From Cryobacterium cryoconiti (GTDB taxonomy: Bacteria > Actinomycetota > Actinomycetes > Actinomycetales > Microbacteriaceae), in contig NZ_SOHA01000028.1 of the NCBI RefSeq assembly GCF_004403065.1, positions 34,364 through 98,363 on the forward strand: a stretch of DNA of 64,000 nt, given 5' to 3'. The notes beneath the pieces were generated by a model, which did not search any database, was not told where the DNA came from, and was given only the letters and a program-made list of their open reading frames with translations. The translations under genes were made by a program, and so were the position numbers. Of the stretch, positions 36,043 through 44,944 are shown piece by piece; the stretch's first letter is position 1; every line of letters begins with the position of its first letter.

Positions 36043-37304
36043 TGAGTTCCGAACCGACGAACGACCAGCCTGACCAGACTGAGCCGACGGCCCACCCGGG
36101 CCGTCGGCTCAGCCGGCGGCACCTTCTTCTGGGCGGTGCCGCCGCCGGGATCGGTGCCGCCGGCGCCATCGGCGTCGACCTCGTCGCCAAGGCCGGGCGT
36201 GGTGGCTCGGCGGCGCCCGCGGTTCCGCTCTTCAGCGGAACAGCGACCGTACCGTTCTTCGGTCTGCACCAGGCCGGCGTCGACACGGAGCCGCAGGCGA
36301 GGGCCACGTTCGTGGCCCTCAACCTGCTTCCCGGGGTCGACCGGGCGGCGCTTCGGCGCATGATGCGCATCCTGACCGATGACGCGGCCCGACTCACCCA
36401 GGGTGAGGCTGCCCTGGCCGATTCCGAGCCGGAGCTTGCTGTCGTTCCAGCGCGACTGACCGTGACCTTCGGTTTCGGGCCCGGCCTCGTCGCCATCGCC
36501 GGGGGTGAGGCGCCCGGCTGGTTGCGGCCGCTGCCCCCGTTCACGATCGACCGGCTCCAACCGGAGTGGAGCGACGGCGACCTCCTGCTGCAGATCGCCG
36601 CCGACGACCCTCTGACGGTCGCCCACGCCACCCGGATGCTGCTCAAGGACCTGCGCTCCTTCGCGGCGGTGCGCTGGGTGCAGTCCGGCTTTCGTCGTGC
36701 CGCCGGTTCGGAGAAGCCCGGCACCACCATGCGCAACCTGTTCGGTCAGGTGGACGGCACCGCGAACCCCGTGGTCGGCACCGCGGACTTCGACGCCCTG
36801 GTCTGGGGTCAGGCGAACAACCCCGGTTGGCTGGCGGGGGGAACGGGCTTCGTCTTGCGGCGAATCAGCATGGACCTCGACAAGTGGGACGGGCTCGACC
36901 GGTCGGGCCGCGAGTCCACGATGGGTCGCACCCTGGCCAACGGGGCACCGTTGACGGGAACGAAAGAGCGCGACGAACCCGACTTCGAGGCGAAAACGTC
37001 GCTCGGCTTCCCGGTCATCCCCGAGTTCTCCCACCTGCGGCGAGCCCGATCCGAGGACAGGAGCCAACGCATCCATCGCCGTGGCTACAACTACGACGAG
37101 GCACCCTCGGGCACCGGTGTCTCCAACTCCGGACTGTTGTTCGCATGTTTCCAGACGGATGTCGACGCGCAGTTCGTTCCCATCCAGACGCGCCTCGACA
37201 CCCTCGACCTGCTGAACCAGTGGACCACTCCGATCGGCTCCGCGGTGTTCGCGATTCCGCCGGGATGCACGCCGGAGGGCTACATCGGCGACACCCTGTT
37301 CTGA
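36042..37304 (+). CDS. Dyp-type peroxidase, Tat-exported
   Basis: 420 aa from GTG 36042. A Tat signal (GRRLSRRHLLLGGAAAG, twin Arg) is followed by an EfeB/DyP fold: GxxDG motif as GQVDGTANP (catalytic Asp) and a proximal haem His candidate in EFSHLRRA, with RIHRRGYNYDE after it. It is a haem peroxidase of the EfeB-like class, active outside the membrane. Here it is not with efeU/efeO but directly behind a copper chaperone, translationally coupled. Substrate is unknown. Confidence 0.92.
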   Translation: MSSEPTNDQPDQTEPTAHPGRRLSRRHLLLGGAAAGIGAAGAIGVDLVAKAGRGGSAAPAVPLFSGTATVPFFGLHQAGVDTEPQARATFVALNLLPGVDRAALRRMMRILTDDAARLTQGEAALADSEPELAVVPARLTVTFGFGPGLVAIAGGEAPGWLRPLPPFTIDRLQPEWSDGDLLLQIAADDPLTVAHATRMLLKDLRSFAAVRWVQSGFRRAAGSEKPGTTMRNLFGQVDGTANPVVGTADFDALVWGQANNPGWLAGGTGFVLRRISMDLDKWDGLDRSGRESTMGRTLANGAPLTGTKERDEPDFEAKTSLGFPVIPEFSHLRRARSEDRSQRIHRRGYNYDEAPSGTGVSNSGLLFACFQTDVDAQFVPIQTRLDTLDLLNQWTTPIGSAVFAIPPGCTPEGYIGDTLF

Positions 37305-37393
37305 CCTCCCGGCGGGCCGCCGGCCCCGCCGGGAGCCTCGGCGTGCCCGCGTAGACTGGACCTGTCTCAACCCGCAACGAAAGAGGTCGCCGC

Positions 37394-37993
37394 GTGGCGA
37401 ACGCCCAGGCTCCACACGCACGTCAACCCCGGTACTGGCTGGTGCCGGTGCTGCGCTCAGCCGTCGCCCTTGTCCCCGCGGCGGCGATCACCTTCAACGC
37501 CGACCATTCGGCGGAGTTCGGCCTCGTCGCGTTCGGTGCGTTCGCGCTGGTCAGCGGCCTCACGATCGGTCTGCTCAGCCGGCGCACACTGTCCGACCCG
37601 CGAGAGCGGTCCCTCTTCCTGGTGCAGGGGGCCGTCGGGGTGATCGCCGGAATTCTCGCGCTGGTCTTCCACGCTGGCGGGCTCGGCTTCTTCCTCTTCC
37701 TGGTCTCGGTCTGGGCCGCTGTGACAGGGTTCCTCGAGCTCTACAGCGGAATCCGGGCCCGTCGACGGGACCCGGCCGACCGCGACTGGCTGCTCGTCGG
37801 CGCCGTGACGGCGTTCCTGGCCCTGGTCTTCCTGCTCCTGCCGCCCAACGCGGTGGTGTCGGTCGGTCTGTTCGGTGCCTACCTTGTGGTGCTCGGCGTC
37901 TACCTTGCCATCGCCGGGTTCTCCCTCAAGTGGGCAGGCACGGATGCCGCCCTCATCCTCGCGACTTCACCCAACGATTCGGACACCCTGTGA
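37394..37993 (+). CDS. DUF308/HdeD-like membrane protein
   Basis: 199 aa from GTG 37394, preceded by AAAGAGG. Six predicted membrane helices in three pairs (about 20-35, 42-62, 78-97, 102-120, 138-155, 160-182). The repeating two-helix pattern with LFLVQGAVGVIAGILALVF is typical of the HdeD/DUF308 group. Function unknown. It overlaps the next gene (GTGA). Confidence 0.8.
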   Translation: MANAQAPHARQPRYWLVPVLRSAVALVPAAAITFNADHSAEFGLVAFGAFALVSGLTIGLLSRRTLSDPRERSLFLVQGAVGVIAGILALVFHAGGLGFFLFLVSVWAAVTGFLELYSGIRARRRDPADRDWLLVGAVTAFLALVFLLLPPNAVVSVGLFGAYLVVLGVYLAIAGFSLKWAGTDAALILATSPNDSDTL

Positions 37994-38247
37994 CCCAGAA
38001 CACGCCGCGCAAGCCCACCCGCTCCGAGAAGCTCAAGCCGGTGGAACTCGTCGGCTTCTCGGCCGTGATGGCGTTGTTCCTCGGCCTCGTCGTGCTGATG
38101 AGCACCCGGGACGTGGTGCTCTCCCTGATCGGCTTCGGCGGCACATTCATTCTGGTGCTCGTCGTGATCGCAATGCTCGTTCTCGGCATGAAGCCGAACT
38201 CGATCGAGCGCACGGACATCGACGAGCAGAACCACCCGCTGACCTGA
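37990..38247 (+). CDS. Small two-helix membrane protein, unknown
   Basis: 85 aa from GTG 37990 (GTGA overlap with the preceding stop). A basic N-terminus (PRKPTRSEKLKP) is followed by two helices (VELVGFSAVMALFLGLVVLM and FGGTFILVLVVIAMLVLGM). I recognise no named family. It is probably co-translated with the DUF308-type protein. Confidence 0.75.
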   Translation: MTQNTPRKPTRSEKLKPVELVGFSAVMALFLGLVVLMSTRDVVLSLIGFGGTFILVLVVIAMLVLGMKPNSIERTDIDEQNHPLT

Positions 38248-38261
38248 CCCGCGCGGCAGAA

Positions 38262-39644
38262 CTACGGCAGGTAGTCCAGCAGCGGGTCCGCGAGGCCCAC
38301 GTAGCTGCCGGGCGTCAGCTCGAGCAGCCGCGCTCTGGCGGCGTCGCCGATCTCCAGAGCGGCGACGAACGCCACCAGATCGTCCCGGTTGATGCGCTTG
38401 CCGCGGGTGAGTTCCTTGAGCAGGGCGTACGGGTCCTCGATCGTGGAACGTCCCGCCGACACCTCGGCCCGGATCACGGTCTGGATCGCTTCGCCGAGGA
38501 TCTCCCAGTTGGCATCGAGGTCGCGTGCGAGCATGGCGCGGTCGATGTCGATCTCGCCGAGGCCCCGCGCGATGTTGTCGAGTGCGAGCAGGGAATGGCC
38601 GAAGCCCACACCGATGTTGCGCTGCGTGGTGGAGTCGGTCAGGTCACGCTGCAGGCGCGAGGTGACGAGCGTGGCCGCCAGGGAGTCGAGGATCGCACTG
38701 GACAGCTCGAGGTTGGCCTCCGCATTCTCGAAACGGATGGGGTTGATCTTGTGCGGCATGGTCGATGAGCCCGTGGCCCCGGCCTGCGGGATCTGGCGGA
38801 AGTAGCCGAGGGAGATGTAGGTCCAGACATCCGTCGCCAGGTTGTGCAGAACCCGGTTCGCGTGGGAGATGCGCGAGTAGAGCTCGGCCTGCCAGTCATG
38901 GGACTCGATCTGCGTGGTCAGCGGGTTCCAGGTGAGGCCGAGGCCCTCGACGAAACCGCGTGAGACGGCGGGCCAGTCCACGGCGGGATCGGCGGCGACG
39001 TGCGCAGCGAAGGTGCCGGTGGCGCCGCTGAACTTGCCCAGGTAGTCGCTGTTCTCAACCTGAGTGGCCAGGCGTTCGAGCCGGTAGACGAACACCGCGA
39101 GCTCCTTGCCCACCGTGGTGGGCGTCGCCGGCTGGCCGTGCGTGCGGGCCAGCATGGAGTCGGCGCGGTATTCGAGGGCGCGCAGGCGGAGGGCGCCGAT
39201 GACGGCGCGAAACTTGGGCAGCCAGACCTCACGCACGGCGTCGCTGACGGTCAACGCGTAGGACAGGTTGTTGATGTCCTCGCTGGTGGCGGCGAAGTGG
39301 GTCAGTTCACTGATGTGGTCGAGGCCCAGCGTGGTCAGGCGGCGGCGCACGAGGTACTCCACGGCCTTCACGTCATGCCGGGTGGTGGCTTCCAGAACGG
39401 CCAGCTCGTCGATTTCGGCCTGGCCGAAGTCGGTGACCAGCGCGCGCAGGGCCAGCTTCTGCTCGGCGTTCAGCGGCACGGATCCGAACAGGCTGCGGTC
39501 GGTGAGGGTGATCAGCCACTCCACCTCAACCTGTACGCGAGCCCGGTTGAGACCCGCCTCGGACAGGTATTCTCCCAATTCGGTGACGGCGGCGCGGTAG
39601 CGGCCATCGAGTGGGCTGAGGACCTGGGGCGGTAACGGACTCAT
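38262..39644 (-). CDS. purB: Adenylosuccinate lyase
   Basis: 460 aa, fumarase/aspartase superfamily. Catalyses two steps of purine synthesis (SAICAR to AICAR, adenylosuccinate to AMP). Signature GSSTMPHKINPIRFENAEA; substrate loops TSEDINNLSYALTV and ARTHGQPATPTTVGKEL. It is the E. coli-like longer class. Its start overlaps the stop of the phosphatase gene upstream (ATGA). Convergent with the preceding small-protein gene. Confidence 0.96.
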   Translation of the reverse strand: MSPLPPQVLSPLDGRYRAAVTELGEYLSEAGLNRARVQVEVEWLITLTDRSLFGSVPLNAEQKLALRALVTDFGQAEIDELAVLEATTRHDVKAVEYLVRRRLTTLGLDHISELTHFAATSEDINNLSYALTVSDAVREVWLPKFRAVIGALRLRALEYRADSMLARTHGQPATPTTVGKELAVFVYRLERLATQVENSDYLGKFSGATGTFAAHVAADPAVDWPAVSRGFVEGLGLTWNPLTTQIESHDWQAELYSRISHANRVLHNLATDVWTYISLGYFRQIPQAGATGSSTMPHKINPIRFENAEANLELSSAILDSLAATLVTSRLQRDLTDSTTQRNIGVGFGHSLLALDNIARGLGEIDIDRAMLARDLDANWEILGEAIQTVIRAEVSAGRSTIEDPYALLKELTRGKRINRDDLVAFVAALEIGDAARARLLELTPGSYVGLADPLLDYLP

Positions 39645-40168
39645 CGGACTCCCTGTCGGATTGCGGGTGCAAGTTGCGCGAACAGCGCTTCATTGGCGCT
39701 CTCAATCATGCCAAGAACCGTGTCAAAAAAAGCATCGTCCGAATAGTAGGGGTCCGGAACGTCCATCAGGGCGGCCTGGGCCGGGTCGAAACTGAGCAGC
39801 AGGCGCACCTTGCTGCGGTCCCGGTCGGTCGATGCCCAGTTGCGCAGGATGCGTTCCTGCGCGCGGTCGAGCACCACGACGAGGTCGAGGTCGGCGAACC
39901 ATTCCGGGTCGAACTGGCGGGCCCGGTGGTGGCTCCCGTCGTAGCCGTGGGCGGCCAGGGCGGAGATCGTGCGCCGGTCGGCCTGCTCCCCGACATGCCA
40001 GTCGCCCGTGCCCGCGGAGCTCGTGGTGATCAGCCGGCCCAGGCCCGAGCGGGTGATCAGGTCGCGCAGCATCACCTCGGCCATCGGCGAGCGGCAGATG
40101 TTGCCGGTACAGACGAAAACAATGCGGAACGGTGTCGACTCATCGGGCGTGATCGACACAAAGTCCAT
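39641..40168 (-). CDS. Low-molecular-weight protein-tyrosine phosphatase
   Basis: 175 aa from the ATG at 40166-40168. The frame stays open to 40369 but that part is not conserved. The P-loop is VFVCTGNICRSPMAEVM (CX5R), and the general acid Asp is in the C-terminal VPDPYYSDDAFFD. It resembles the actinobacterial PtpA group, but the target is unknown. CACAAT lies six bases before the ATG, so the mRNA may be leaderless. Coupled to purB. Confidence 0.92.
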   Translation of the reverse strand: MDFVSITPDESTPFRIVFVCTGNICRSPMAEVMLRDLITRSGLGRLITTSSAGTGDWHVGEQADRRTISALAAHGYDGSHHRARQFDPEWFADLDLVVVLDRAQERILRNWASTDRDRSKVRLLLSFDPAQAALMDVPDPYYSDDAFFDTVLGMIESANEALFAQLAPAIRQGVR

Positions 40169-40320
40169 GTCCCCATTGTGTGGCACTGCGCACCCCTCCA
40201 CAGTCGGCGGGCGGACGCACATTTCGTGAACACGCGGATTCGGCGCGGCCCGGCAGGCGCGTGGTGGCACGCTCGCAGTGCGCGAACCGTGGCGGCGGCG
40301 GCGGCGCGGGAAGGGCAGAC

Positions 40321-40674
40321 ATGGGCATTCCAGGTGACACATTCCTCTCCGACTACGCGGTGGAGGCACGCCTCGACGGGCTCCGCGAGCGACGGATGCT
40401 GCTGCGCCAGCTCCGCGACGACGTCGACCTGGCCGCGGGCCGGCTCACGGCCGCTGACCTGACCGGTTCGTGGCGCTCGCCGGCGCAGCAGGGCTACGAC
40501 GCCCAGCGCGGCGACCTCGCCGGCGACCTGCGCCGCGCCGCCGTGCTCATCGACGACGCCCTCACCGCCGTGGTGACCTCCATCGACGAGATCCGAGCCG
40601 CCCGGGACGCGGCTGCCGCGCCGGCCCCGGCCGCGAGCCCCGCCGCGATCCCCGTCGCGAGGGGCGGGCGATGA
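40321..40674 (+). CDS. WXG100-like small helical protein
   Basis: 117 aa from the ATG at 40321 with GGAAGGG upstream. It is almost all helical. Residues 25-105 have the WXG100 layout: helix, a turn with GSWRSPAQQGYD (Trp51 and Tyr59; Ser replaces the usual Gly), then a second helix (LRRAAVLIDDALTAVVTSI). The tail is Ala/Pro-rich. No signal peptide. It overlaps the next gene by ATGA, so the two are made together, as partner/effector pairs of type VII-like secretion often are. Assignment is by pattern only. Confidence 0.68.
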   Translation: MGIPGDTFLSDYAVEARLDGLRERRMLLRQLRDDVDLAAGRLTAADLTGSWRSPAQQGYDAQRGDLAGDLRRAAVLIDDALTAVVTSIDEIRAARDAAAAPAPAASPAAIPVARGGR

Positions 40675-42233
40675 CCGCGGAACGGCCCGACGGCGCGGGG
40701 GACACCCTGATCGTGTCCGGCGGTGGCACCACACTCGTGGCCAGTGACACGCTGCTGGCGGAGGCAGCCCGGCTGCGACTGTTGCAGGCGGCTGCGGAGG
40801 ACTGGCTGGGGCGACTGAGCCGCATCCAGTCTCTGGATTCCGACCCGTCGACGGGCCCGGTCTGGGCGGCGGCGCCCGGCGCGGGGGAAAGCGTCTACGC
40901 GGCCCGGCACGCGCTGAGCGCCGTTCTCGAGCGCAGCGGGAGCCTCGCCGATGCGCTGCTCACGGCGGCGGAGGGCTACGGCCGGGCCGACCGGATCGTC
41001 GACTGGGGCACCCGCGTGTCCGGGGCCTGGCTGGGCTCCACACTGGGAATGCTGGCACCCCTCCTCGCCCTGGCCGCGGTACCGGCACTCACGGCCGGCA
41101 CGGTGGGGTTGCTGCTCGGCCTGCTGGTCACCGGCACCCGGGTCGGGGATCCGGCCGCGCTGGCCGGATCCTGGCTCCAGGCGCATCCGCGGGCCCTGAC
41201 CAACCCGCTCCTGGTCGCGGCGGTGCGGGTGCTCGTCTCCTCGGTCGACGACGCCGCCGCGGGCCGCGCCGGGGTGCCGTTCCCGGTGTCGCTCGCCCTC
41301 GGCGACGAGGGGGCCGGCGTTTTCGGCGTGACGACGACAGCGGCAGCCGCGGTGGTGCTCGCGCGGTCGCTCGGGCTGCTGCGTGAGACGCCGGTGTCCG
41401 TGGAGCGGTTCGATGCGCCCACGCGCCGCCTCGGTCCGCCTCACCCGCAGGCATCCTCCGGCCCGCCTGCGCCGGGCGCTGCCGTGCCCGGCCTCGGTGC
41501 CCCGACCCGGCCGGTGGCCCCGCCGACCGGATTCGGAGATCTGGCCGCCCGGATCCCCTCGGTGTCGGCCGACGCCCCCCAGATGCGGATCGAGCGCTAC
41601 GGCGACCCGGATGACGCGTCCTGGATCGTCTACATCGGCGGCACGGCCGCGTGGAGCCCGGTCACCGGCGAACAGCCGTGGGACCTCACCTCCAACCTGG
41701 CCGCCGTCGCCGACCAGGGCTCCGGCTCCTACCGCGCGGTCGTGCAGGCGCTGCACGAGGCCGGGGTGGCGCCGGGCGACCCCCTGGTGCCGGTGGGTCA
41801 CTCCCAGGGTGGGCTGGTGGCCGCCCAGCTGGCGGCATCCGGCGAGTTCAACACCGTGATGATGGCCACCTTCGGAGCTCCCAACGGCCAGGTGAGCCTT
41901 TCGTCCGAGGTATCGGCCGTCACGGTCGAGCACTCCGACGATCTGATCCCCGCGGCGGGCGGGGCCGCCAGTGCCGACGATGCGCGCCTGATCGTGCGCC
42001 GCGAGGTGTTCGGCGATCGGATGCCGCCGCCGGACCTGGTGCTGCCGGCGCACGCTCTCACCGAATACCGGGACACCGGGCGTCTGATGGACGACTCCGA
42101 GGAGCCGCGATTACGGCAGTTCCGGGCGGACCTCGAGGGCCTGACGGGGACGAACGTCGGTGCCGCGTCCCGGTGGCGGGGCATCCGCCTGGTCGGCGGG
42201 CCCGTCGGCGCCGCGCCTACGAGCGGGGGCTGA
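40671..42233 (+). CDS. Alpha/beta hydrolase with N-terminal ESX-like helical region
   Basis: 520 aa from the ATG at 40671. Residues about 25-110 are helical with a Trp-containing turn (GPVWAAAPGAGESVYAARHA) and an AAEGYGRAD end, like ESX substrates. A hydrophobic segment follows (about 123-152, LGMLAPLLALAAVPALTAG), then a Pro-rich linker near 265-290. The C-terminal domain is a hydrolase: nucleophile elbow PVGHSQGGLVAAQL (Ser near 380), a candidate Asp in VEHSDDLIP (near 422) and His in LPAHALTEY (near 461). Probably a lipase/esterase. The secretion route and substrate are inferred, not shown. Confidence 0.75.
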   Translation: MTAERPDGAGDTLIVSGGGTTLVASDTLLAEAARLRLLQAAAEDWLGRLSRIQSLDSDPSTGPVWAAAPGAGESVYAARHALSAVLERSGSLADALLTAAEGYGRADRIVDWGTRVSGAWLGSTLGMLAPLLALAAVPALTAGTVGLLLGLLVTGTRVGDPAALAGSWLQAHPRALTNPLLVAAVRVLVSSVDDAAAGRAGVPFPVSLALGDEGAGVFGVTTTAAAAVVLARSLGLLRETPVSVERFDAPTRRLGPPHPQASSGPPAPGAAVPGLGAPTRPVAPPTGFGDLAARIPSVSADAPQMRIERYGDPDDASWIVYIGGTAAWSPVTGEQPWDLTSNLAAVADQGSGSYRAVVQALHEAGVAPGDPLVPVGHSQGGLVAAQLAASGEFNTVMMATFGAPNGQVSLSSEVSAVTVEHSDDLIPAAGGAASADDARLIVRREVFGDRMPPPDLVLPAHALTEYRDTGRLMDDSEEPRLRQFRADLEGLTGTNVGAASRWRGIRLVGGPVGAAPTSGG

Positions 42234-42609
42234 CCGGACGGATCAGCACCCCGAGGATCCAGCTGAGGATGCCCAGGACCAGGGCCCCCAGCACTCCCCA
42301 CCAGAAGTCGTCGACCGCCAGCCCGAAGCCCACCAGGTCGGAGAACCAGGCCACGATCATCAGCAGGAAACCGTTCACGATCAACGAGATCAGGCCGAGG
42401 GTGAGGATGTAGACCGGGAATGCGACCACGCGCACGAACCCGCCGACCACGCTGTTCACGAAGCCGAAAACCAGGGCGACCAGCAGATACGTGACCACGA
42501 GCGGCACTGCGCCCTCCGCGTAGGGATCCACGCGAACCCCGGTGACGAGCAGGGTCGTGAGCCACAGGGCGAACGAATTGAGAATCAGTTTGATCAGGAA
42601 TCTGGCCAT
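42217..42609 (-). CDS. Phage holin family / YvlD-like membrane protein
   Basis: 130 aa with four membrane helices (about 5-25, 38-58, 62-88, 103-122), matching the Phage_holin_4_2/YvlD family (VVTYLLVALVFGFVNSVVGG; FPVYILTLGLISLIVNGFLL). Such chromosomal genes are not evidence of a prophage. The 3' end overlaps the hydrolase gene by 17 nt in a convergent arrangement. Confidence 0.88.
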   Translation of the reverse strand: MARFLIKLILNSFALWLTTLLVTGVRVDPYAEGAVPLVVTYLLVALVFGFVNSVVGGFVRVVAFPVYILTLGLISLIVNGFLLMIVAWFSDLVGFGLAVDDFWWGVLGALVLGILSWILGVLIRPVSPRS

Positions 42610-42696
42610 GCCTCCACTATGACATCGGGGGCGTCGGGGCGCACCGATGCGTTTGCCGTGGGCATGGCTATGCGGCCACGTGAATATGCCGCGGCG

Positions 42697-42702
42697 TAGA
42701 AT
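42697..42702 (+). promoter_or_regulatory. -10 hexamer for a leaderless hisC mRNA
   Basis: TAGAAT followed by six bases (CGCCGA) and then the GTG of hisC. The predicted transcription start is the G of the start codon. Confidence 0.7.
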
Positions 42703-42708
42703 CGCCGA

Positions 42709-43812
42709 GTGAGCCCATCAGACCCGACTTCGGTCCGCCTGCGCCCTGAGATTGTCGCCCTGCCGGCCTATCGGCAGGGACAAGCCGCCGCCGCCACCGC
42801 GTTCAAGCTTTCGAGCAACGAGAACCCCTTCGACCCGCTGCCCGGCGTCATCGCCGCAGTGAGCGCCGAAACCGCCTTCAACCGCTACCCGGATGCCTCG
42901 GCGCTGGCTCTGCGCGAACGGCTGGCCACGCGGTTCGACCGGAGCGTCGACGAGGTGCACATCGGCGCCGGTTCCGTGGCCATCCTGGCCCAGCTCATCC
43001 TCGCCGCCGCCGGTCCGGGCGATGAGGTGCTCTACTCCTGGCGTTCCTTCGAGGCCTACCCGGGTCTGGTCACCGTCGCCGGCGCCACGAGCGTTCAGGT
43101 GCCGAACCGACCGGACCACGGCCACGACCTGCCCGAGATGGCCACCCGCATCACGCCGCAGACCCGTGTCGTCATCATCTGCAGCCCGAACAACCCCACC
43201 GGCACCATCGTCACGGCGGACGAGTTCGAATCCTTCATGGCCGTCGTCCCGCCCGACCTCCTCGTCATCCTCGATGAGGCGTACTGCGAGTTCGTCACCG
43301 ACCCCGACGCGGTCAACGGCCTTCCGCTACTGGCCCGGTTCCCGAACCTGGTCGTGCTGCGCACCTTCTCCAAGGCCTATGGTCTGGCCGGCCTCCGCGT
43401 CGGCTACGCCCTGGGCCCGGTCGCCGTGCTGGACGCGGCCCGGTCCACCGCGATCCCGCTCTCGGTCACGGGGGTGGCCAGTGCCGCCGCGCTTGCGTCG
43501 CTCGACGCCGCCGACCAGCTGCTGCGCAGGGTGCGCGCCCTGTCCGAACGGCGCGACCGCGTCTGGCGTCTCCTCGGAGATCAGGGGTGGAACATCCCGG
43601 CGCCCCAGGGCAACTTCATCTGGCTGCCCACGGGCGAGGAGACCACGGATATCGCCGACGTCCTGTCGGCCGTGGGCCTCATCGTCCGCCCGTTCCCCGA
43701 AGGCATCCGGATCTCGATCGGTGAGGAAGAGTCTGTGGACAAACTCCTCGGCATTTGCGCCGACATTGTTGATGATCTACCAACGGGGCACCCCGCCCGG
43801 AAGTCAGGTTAG
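42709..43812 (+). CDS. hisC: Histidinol-phosphate aminotransferase
   Basis: 367 aa from GTG 42709, a class II PLP aminotransferase. Features: [14 protein letters not shown] at the N-terminus, [20 protein letters not shown] and the PLP lysine in [17 protein letters not shown]. The family also includes aromatic aminotransferases (Pat); no other his gene is nearby, so phenylalanine/aromatic use is possible. The 2-oxoacid dehydrogenase genes follow after 4 nt. Confidence 0.9.
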   Translation: MSPSDPTSVRLRPEIVALPAYRQGQAAAATAFKLSSNENPFDPLPGVIAAVSAETAFNRYPDASALALRERLATRFDRSVDEVHIGAGSVAILAQLILAAAGPGDEVLYSWRSFEAYPGLVTVAGATSVQVPNRPDHGHDLPEMATRITPQTRVVIICSPNNPTGTIVTADEFESFMAVVPPDLLVILDEAYCEFVTDPDAVNGLPLLARFPNLVVLRTFSKAYGLAGLRVGYALGPVAVLDAARSTAIPLSVTGVASAAALASLDAADQLLRRVRALSERRDRVWRLLGDQGWNIPAPQGNFIWLPTGEETTDIADVLSAVGLIVRPFPEGIRISIGEEESVDKLLGICADIVDDLPTGHPARKSG

Positions 43813-43816
43813 TCCG

Positions 43817-44944
43817 GTGACAGCGACCCCCGCGAGCTCTCCCACGGTACGACTGCTGTCCCCGGAGGGTGTCTTCGCCCCGAGCGAGTCGGCGGCCGAA
43901 TTCCTGCCGTACCTCGATCGGCTGACCGAAGCCGACTACCGGCGGTTCTACCGTGACATGGTCGTCGTGCGTCGCTTCGACACCGAGGCCGCGAACCTCC
44001 AGCGGCAGGGCCAGCTGGCCCTGTGGGTGCCGAGCCACGGCCAGGAGGCCGCCCAGGTCGGATCCGCCTACGCCACCCGCCCGCAGGACCACGTCTTTCC
44101 CTCCTACCGGGAGCATGTCGTCGGCATGATCCGAGGCCTCGACCCCGTCGACATCCTGCGGATGCTGCGCGGCGTCACCCTCGGCGGCTGGACCCCGGAA
44201 GACCACGGCAACTTCCACCTCTACACGCTGGTACTGGCCTCGCAGACGCTGCACGCCACGGGTTACGCGATGGGCATGCAGCTCGACGGCGCGACCGCGA
44301 CCGGTAACCCCGAGACCGACCAGGCCGTCATCGTCTACTACGGCGACGGAGCCTCGTCGCAGGGTGACGCCAACGAGGCGCTCGTCTTCGCCGCCAGCTA
44401 CCAGACCCCGCAGGTCTTCTTCCTGCAGAACAACCACTGGGCCATCTCGGTGCCGGTGACCCGGCAGTCCCGCACTCCGCTGTACCTGCGCGCCGCCGGG
44501 TTCGGCATGCCCGGCACCCAGATCGACGGCAACGACGTGCTGGCCAGCTATGCGGTGACGGCCAAACACCTCGACGACGCCCGCGCCGGCCACGGCCCGG
44601 CCCTGATCGAGGCCCTGACCTACCGTGTCGGCGCCCACACCACCGCCGACGACCCCACCAAGTACCGTGACCCCGAGCAGCTGGCCTACTGGGTCGCCCG
44701 CGACCCGATCGTGCGCTTCCGCAGCTACCTGCAGGGTCTGGGCGTCGAGCAGGAGTTCCTGGAGGCCGTCGACGAGGAGGCCGATGACTACGCGGCGGAT
44801 GTGCGCCGTCGTGCCCTCGACATTCACTCACCCGACAAGACGGTCATCTTCGACAACGTCTATGCCGAACCGCACCCCCTGATCCAGGAACAGCAGGCCT
44901 GGCTCGACCGCTACGAGGCATCCTTCGAAGGAGGCGACGCGTGA
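43817..44944 (+). CDS. 2-oxoacid dehydrogenase E1 component, alpha subunit
   Basis: 375 aa from GTG 43817, 4 nt after hisC. The thiamine-diphosphate motif is complete: YYGDGASSQGDANEALVFAA through to FLQNNHWAISV. SYREHVVGMIRGLDP and YRVGAHTTADDPTKYRD are typical for the branched-chain/pyruvate E1-alpha group (the phosphorylation-loop region). Substrate could be branched-chain 2-oxoacids (BkdA) or pyruvate; the sequence alone does not decide. It overlaps the beta subunit gene (GTGA). Confidence 0.92.
   Translation: MTATPASSPTVRLLSPEGVFAPSESAAEFLPYLDRLTEADYRRFYRDMVVVRRFDTEAANLQRQGQLALWVPSHGQEAAQVGSAYATRPQDHVFPSYREHVVGMIRGLDPVDILRMLRGVTLGGWTPEDHGNFHLYTLVLASQTLHATGYAMGMQLDGATATGNPETDQAVIVYYGDGASSQGDANEALVFAASYQTPQVFFLQNNHWAISVPVTRQSRTPLYLRAAGFGMPGTQIDGNDVLASYAVTAKHLDDARAGHGPALIEALTYRVGAHTTADDPTKYRDPEQLAYWVARDPIVRFRSYLQGLGVEQEFLEAVDEEADDYAADVRRRALDIHSPDKTVIFDNVYAEPHPLIQEQQAWLDRYEASFEGGDA

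Noticed and set aside
42217..42609. Prophage remnant suggested by the holin-family protein
   Set aside because: YvlD/holin_4_2 proteins are common chromosomal membrane proteins, and no other phage gene is nearby.
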